Below are positions 60,508 to 64,000 of a DNA stretch of 64,000 nt, piece after piece. Positions within the stretch are counted from its first letter, which is position 1. Each line of letters opens with the position of its first letter. A program made the position numbers and the translations under genes. This DNA is from Mucilaginibacter flavus (GTDB lineage Bacteria > Bacteroidota > Bacteroidia > Sphingobacteriales > Sphingobacteriaceae). The DNA is taken from assembly GCF_030409315.1 (NCBI RefSeq), contig NZ_JAUFPS010000042.1:1-64000 (forward strand), read 5' to 3'. Below the pieces are notes generated by a model. That model was given only the letters and a program-made list of their open reading frames with translations. It had not been told where the DNA came from and did no database searches.

Positions 60508-60539
60508 ATCTACAGAAGCGGGCTCCACTTTTGTCCGGA

Positions 60540-61316
60540 TTATTGCCACCATGCTAAAGGAAATCTGATCTGCTCTACCGAGTCTACGATTAGGTGCGGC
60601 CGGTAGCCGTATTTCACCAACTCTTTTTCGTCAGCGATCCCGGATAACACCAGTATTGTTTTGAAGCCCATATAGATACCGCCAATAATGTCGGTTTCCA
60701 TCGTATCGCCGATGACCGTAACCTATTTCGGCTTCAACCCCATATAGGCCGCCGCCGAACGCATCATCAAGGGGTTAGGTTTGCCGATCACAAAAGGTTC
60801 ACGGCCGCTGGCTTCTTTGATCATGGCTGCGGTAGCCGCAATACCCAAATTATTCCAGCCCTCGCGCCGCGGTGAGGGATCGCGGTTGGTCGCGATGTAG
60901 CTTGCACCGGCAAGGATCATATCCACCGCCTGGTGTACCTTATCCAGACTGAATTCGTAACCTTCGCCGAGGAGCACCAGATCCGGTTTTGCTGTTACCA
61001 TACGGATATCGGCATTACTCAGACTTTTCAGCAAGCCGCCTTCACCCAAAACATGGACGCTGCAGCCGGGATAATGTTCCGTCAGGAAAGTAGCAGTTGT
61101 CATGGCGCTAGTGTAGATGTGTGCTTCGGTCACTTTGATACCCAGTTTGGACAGCTTCCCGACCGCATTCGCGCGGCTTTTGGAGCTGTTGTTGGCCAGG
61201 AAAGTGAAGGGTATCTTCTTATCGAGTAAGCGTTTGACGAAAACATCAGCGCCTTCGATCAGTTCGTCACCAGCGTAGATCACGCCGTCCATATCGATTA
61301 TTAATCCGTGTTTCAT
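60540..61316 (-). pseudogene. HAD-superfamily phosphatase (NagD-like) with an in-frame stop
   Basis: The gene opens MKHGLIIDMDGVIYAGDELI (DxDG motif I) and runs 197 residues with TFLANNSSKS (motif II) to MGLKPK, where a TAG at 60723-60725 ends it. The same frame continues past the stop with motif IV, VTVIGDTMETDIIGG, and ends VDSVEQIRFP...WWQ at TAA 60540. The intact protein would be about 258 residues, as in NagD-type HAD phosphatases. Only one base separates the two halves, so this is a nonsense mutation or an error. Confidence 0.8.
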
Positions 61317-61815
61317 ATGGGTTTAAGAGAATACGCTTTGTGCTTTTTTGAGTGTTTTCTCTAGGTCGATGCCGTCTATCCATGTCGGCGCGATCTATTT
61401 CCGTAACATCACGGCCATCTATCAGAACGGGACAAAACCCAAGCCGGCATCTTACGTGTTAAAGGAAATGAACTTGGCGGCGACCGACCTGTTGATCGAC
61501 TCGGCCAAGCAAACAGACCGGTCGCGGACCTTATTTTGCCGCGACATCGTCACCGATCTGCACCATTTCAGCTGGAAAATGGCAGACGGTTTATACCTAT
61601 CGAAAGTAGATAGTGATCGTATTGCCAGTTTAATACCTGTCCGGGGGATTGCGCCTGCGCTAATGTCGCTAAGAATAACTGCAACAAAATAAGTATTGAC
61701 TGGTTCCTTATGATCTTATGTCTACGAATTTAATAAAAGCAAGACAGTTCTTATATCAAGAAGGTTGCACAGCAGTACGTCATTATAATTGGAATTAAAA
61801 TGTGATTCTGAGAAG
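61317..61815. other. Gene-poor stretch before the AT-rich island
   Basis: A plus-strand open frame at 61348-61692 (TTG start, 114 residues) has no recognisable domain and is not supported as a gene. No tRNA is seen. From about 61.7 kb the composition turns AT-rich, which probably marks an element boundary or older horizontally acquired DNA. Confidence 0.4.
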
Positions 61816-63252
61816 TTATACCTCAAATAGTACATCCATGGTAATTTGCTGTTGTATTAATCCCGGATAGCTACGAATGTTTTTTATACCATACGTAGTT
61901 ACCAAAGTCATAAATAGCGACTTTTTACTTTTCGTTTGCTCTTGAAAAATTTTAAGCTTATTGTCAAGTTCCTTCGCGTATGCTTTGGTTATTTCAAAAG
62001 TATCTGAAGCAAATTTCATTTCACATATGTTAATACAGCGATCAGCCCTGTCGATTAACATATCAATTTGTGCACCTTGCTCGCCCTTCGATTTGGGTTG
62101 ATACCTCCAGACAGAAACTTCTGAATAAACGTTTTTGATTCCGATGGCATTCTTGATCTGATCAATATGCTTCATACATATACTTTCGAAGGCTATGCCG
62201 CTCCAGCTTTTCCATGATGCGCCTGCCGAGAACATTAACCAGGTACCGGGTCCTATTGCCCGGCTATTTTCAATAAATTTGATATAAAATAGGGAGTACT
62301 CGTCTGTTAACTTATAAACATTGTCTTTCGAAGTTTTGCCAAAGGGGATGTAAGGTGTAATAAACCCAGATTCTGTTAGCTCATTTAATAGCTGCGAGGT
62401 ATAGCCACCGGATGTCAGCTTGCAGGTTTCGATGATCTCAGTTCGTGTCAACCCCTTGCCTTTGCTCGCTAAAGCTCTTATAATATCAATGTGGTTTTCC
62501 GCACTGTCGAACAAGGAATAATAGAGATTTTTAAATTCATCGTGGAGCAACCCGTCTTTGGTAAAACATAATTTGTCAATCGCCTGAGCTGAGCTATCTC
62601 CCGATTCTATCTCTTTCAGGTATTGAGGTATCCCACCCATGGCCATATAGATCTGTAATATTTGATATTTATCCAGTTTGACTTTTCTGTGCTTTAAATA
62701 ATCTGCGGTTTCTGCCACCGTAAAAGGCAGTAAACGTATTCTGCGTGTTACTCTATTATGAAGGCCGCCACGGTTATTGATGACTTTTTTTATCATCCAG
62801 GATGCTGCAGAACCGCAGATCACCACTACAAGATTCTTTTCTTTGGAGGCCCAACTGTTCCAAAAATTTTCAAATGCAGGCAAAAAACCAGATCGGGGTG
62901 TATTTATCCAGGGAAACTCATCAAAAAAAACAATTTGTCTGCCCTTTTTAACTAAAGGCGTAAGGTATTGGATCAGCATTTGAAAAGCCTGTATCCAACT
63001 ATCTGGTTTAGCTAACTGAATTCCGCCGCTAACATTGGTTAAGGCCAGGCTGAAACTTTCCAGTTCCTGATGAAGTGTTGCATTATGCGTGCCTGAAAAC
63101 TCAAATGCTAAGCCATTAATAAATCCATTCCTGATCAAAAATGTTTTTCCAATCCTTCTACGGCCATATACAGCAAGCAACTCAGGTTCACCAGAATTTT
63201 CAATCCGTTTAATTATTGTTTTTTCTTCTGTTCTACCAATTACATTTTCCAT
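61816..63252 (-). CDS. ATP-binding AAA-type protein (archaeal-ATPase/DUF234 family)
   Basis: 478 residues. It opens MENVIGRTEEKTIIKRIENS, with Walker A YGRRRIGKTFLIR (about residues 29-41) and Walker B IVFFDEFPWI (about 107-116). A winged-helix-like region lies near 260-330. The C-terminal 100 residues (AQIDMLIDRADRCINICEMK) look like the PD-(D/E)XK-type DUF234 domain. The family is common and multicopy in Bacteroidota, of unknown role. Codon use and base composition are AT-rich compared with the left part of the window. Tandem 40-bp inverted repeats lie upstream. Confidence 0.92.
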   Translation of the reverse strand: MENVIGRTEEKTIIKRIENSGEPELLAVYGRRRIGKTFLIRNGFINGLAFEFSGTHNATLHQELESFSLALTNVSGGIQLAKPDSWIQAFQMLIQYLTPLVKKGRQIVFFDEFPWINTPRSGFLPAFENFWNSWASKEKNLVVVICGSAASWMIKKVINNRGGLHNRVTRRIRLLPFTVAETADYLKHRKVKLDKYQILQIYMAMGGIPQYLKEIESGDSSAQAIDKLCFTKDGLLHDEFKNLYYSLFDSAENHIDIIRALASKGKGLTRTEIIETCKLTSGGYTSQLLNELTESGFITPYIPFGKTSKDNVYKLTDEYSLFYIKFIENSRAIGPGTWLMFSAGASWKSWSGIAFESICMKHIDQIKNAIGIKNVYSEVSVWRYQPKSKGEQGAQIDMLIDRADRCINICEMKFASDTFEITKAYAKELDNKLKIFQEQTKSKKSLFMTLVTTYGIKNIRSYPGLIQQQITMDVLFEV

Positions 63253-63260
63253 AAATTATG

Positions 63261-63354
63261 AGTTTTGGCGTGATATAGATTTTTATATTGCGCCAAAACT
63301 ATATAAAAAAAAGCAGTTTTGGCGTGATATAGTATTTTATATTACGCCAAAACT
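63261..63354. repeat. Two tandem 40-bp inverted repeats
   Basis: Copy 1 (63261-63300) and copy 2 (63315-63354) each have outer arms AGTTTTGGCG and CGCCAAAACT and an AT-rich centre, and start 54 bp apart. In copy 2 the arms are 11 bp (AGTTTTGGCGT / ACGCCAAAACT). They lie between the divergently transcribed AAA and integrase genes. They could be operators, a MITE-like insertion or recombinase binding sites. Confidence 0.75.
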
Positions 63355-63463
63355 CTCTTTAAACAAAATACCTTTTGTATTCATGGGTAATCTGCGGGCT
63401 CCTCTGTAATTGAGCAGCCATAATTGTGCATCTTACCAGCTTTTTCATTTATAAAGATCAACT

Positions 63464-64000
63464 ATGCTAGAGAAAAGCTTTGGACTATTTTATTATCTCA
63501 AACAAACAAAAACACAAAAAAAACACAAAAAATATATTTATCTGCGAATTACCGTCGATGGTGAACGGAAGGATATTTCGCTCAAACGGCAATGGGATAC
63601 TTTGAATTGGAATACAGAGTTTGGCCGGGCTACAGGCAACAAAAAGGATGCTAGAGAATTAAATTCTTATCTCGATGTAATAACAAGTAAAGTCTATCAG
63701 ATCAAACGTCATTTAATGGAGATGAGCAAACCCATTACTGCACAAAATATAAAGGACCTGCTCACCGGGAAAGAAGATCAGGAGCATACCATCATTGCTG
63801 AAATAGAGAAGCACAATGAACGCATCGCCTCATTGATAGGAACAGATTTTGAGCGGTCTACCCTTACACGTTATAAAACAGTACAGGGGCATGCGCAAGC
63901 ATTTATCAACTGGAAATATCAACAACATGACCTAAACATCAAACAATTAAATTATGAGTTCATTTCCGATTTTGGTTTCTGGCTGAAGAGTGAACGCAAT
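63464..64000 (+). CDS. Tyrosine recombinase/integrase, N-terminal part (runs off the window)
   Basis: 179 codons from ATG 63464 to the edge. The start LEKSFGLFYYLKQTKTQKKH, then YIYLRITVDGERKDISLKRQ, is the Bacteroidota-type arm-binding domain (phage-integrase SAM-like region following, with RYKTVQGHAQAFINWKYQQH and the LNYEFISDFGFWLKSE segment). The catalytic Arg-His-Arg-Tyr residues lie beyond the window. It marks the edge of an integrative element or prophage-like island. Confidence 0.88.
   Translation, partial: MLEKSFGLFYYLKQTKTQKKHKKYIYLRITVDGERKDISLKRQWDTLNWNTEFGRATGNKKDARELNSYLDVITSKVYQIKRHLMEMSKPITAQNIKDLLTGKEDQEHTIIAEIEKHNERIASLIGTDFERSTLTRYKTVQGHAQAFINWKYQQHDLNIKQLNYEFISDFGFWLKSERN

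Noticed and set aside
61348-61692. 114-codon plus-strand open frame
   Set aside because: It needs a TTG start and shows no domain, repeat or coding hallmark. I could not match it to any family.
1-64000. tRNA, rRNA, riboswitch or CRISPR arrays
   Set aside because: Reading both strands, I saw no cloverleaf with a conserved TTC-A arm, no rRNA signature and no spacer arrays. A covariance-model search could still find small RNAs.

Overview
The window looks like chromosomal DNA of a Sphingobacteriaceae-type Bacteroidota, close in gene content to Mucilaginibacter or Pedobacter. This is inferred from family content, since no rRNA or other marker gene is present. Supporting signs are promoter boxes of the Bacteroidota type (TAnnTTTG), few strong Shine-Dalgarno sequences, and characteristic families: DUF4142, DUF892/YciE-like, DUF6496, HxlR regulators, PAS-rich kinases and a Bacteroidota-type tyrosine recombinase. 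Most of it is a GC-rich, gene-dense accessory and stress region. From about 61.7 kb the DNA is visibly AT-richer, and it ends in an integrase that runs off the edge.

Layout. 1-0.8 kb: three short repeats resembling the end of an IS21-type element cut a secreted DUF3500 gene. 1-9.9 kb: small metabolic and redox genes (three oxidoreductases, SRAP, DUF1810, lipocalin, molybdenum oxidoreductase, luciferase-like monooxygenase) with an HxlR-SDR divergent pair and a ChrB-like/AraC fusion. 10-24 kb: signalling block with three complete histidine kinases, two PAS proteins that end in a histidine-box domain without an ATPase, an ECF sigma factor without an anti-sigma gene, an AraC regulator and a receiver. 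24-37.5 kb: UvrA paralogue, Hsp20, a third kinase-less PAS protein, DUF892-KatE-ankyrin group, helicase, a broken PAS gene and exonuclease III. 37.5-46.6 kb: general stress cluster of SDRs, alcohol dehydrogenase, FAD/Rieske oxidoreductase, DUF4142, DUF6496 and DUF72. 46.6-51.9 kb: repeat-rich Q/S/N protein, then a co-directional receiver, DUF892-like, histidine kinase, receiver array, an XRE gene and lipoproteins with frameshifts. 52.2-56.6 kb: a tightly overlapping five-gene run (unknown 740-residue protein, MscS channel, iron-permease-like protein, pyrophosphatase, DUF421-like protein). 56.7-61.3 kb: canonical DUF892, a multi-PAS kinase, and a decayed receiver and HAD phosphatase. 61.8-64 kb: AAA ATPase, two tandem 40-bp inverted repeats and the integrase.

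How it fits together. Oxidative and general stress defence (KatE, DUF892, Hsp20, UvrA, Exo III, SRAP, DUF4142) is interleaved with phosphorelay parts: five complete kinases, three kinase-less PAS/histidine-box proteins and four single-domain receivers, one of them broken. No DNA-binding two-component output regulator is visible. The most interesting unexplained pattern is three DUF892-like four-helix proteins in which a helix-1 metal ligand is replaced and a shared histidine appears two to four residues away in the same segment. One lies directly downstream of a receiver gene, and another lies near a kinase-less PAS protein. Six genes carry lesions (stop codons, indels or an insertion). Some indels could be sequence errors.
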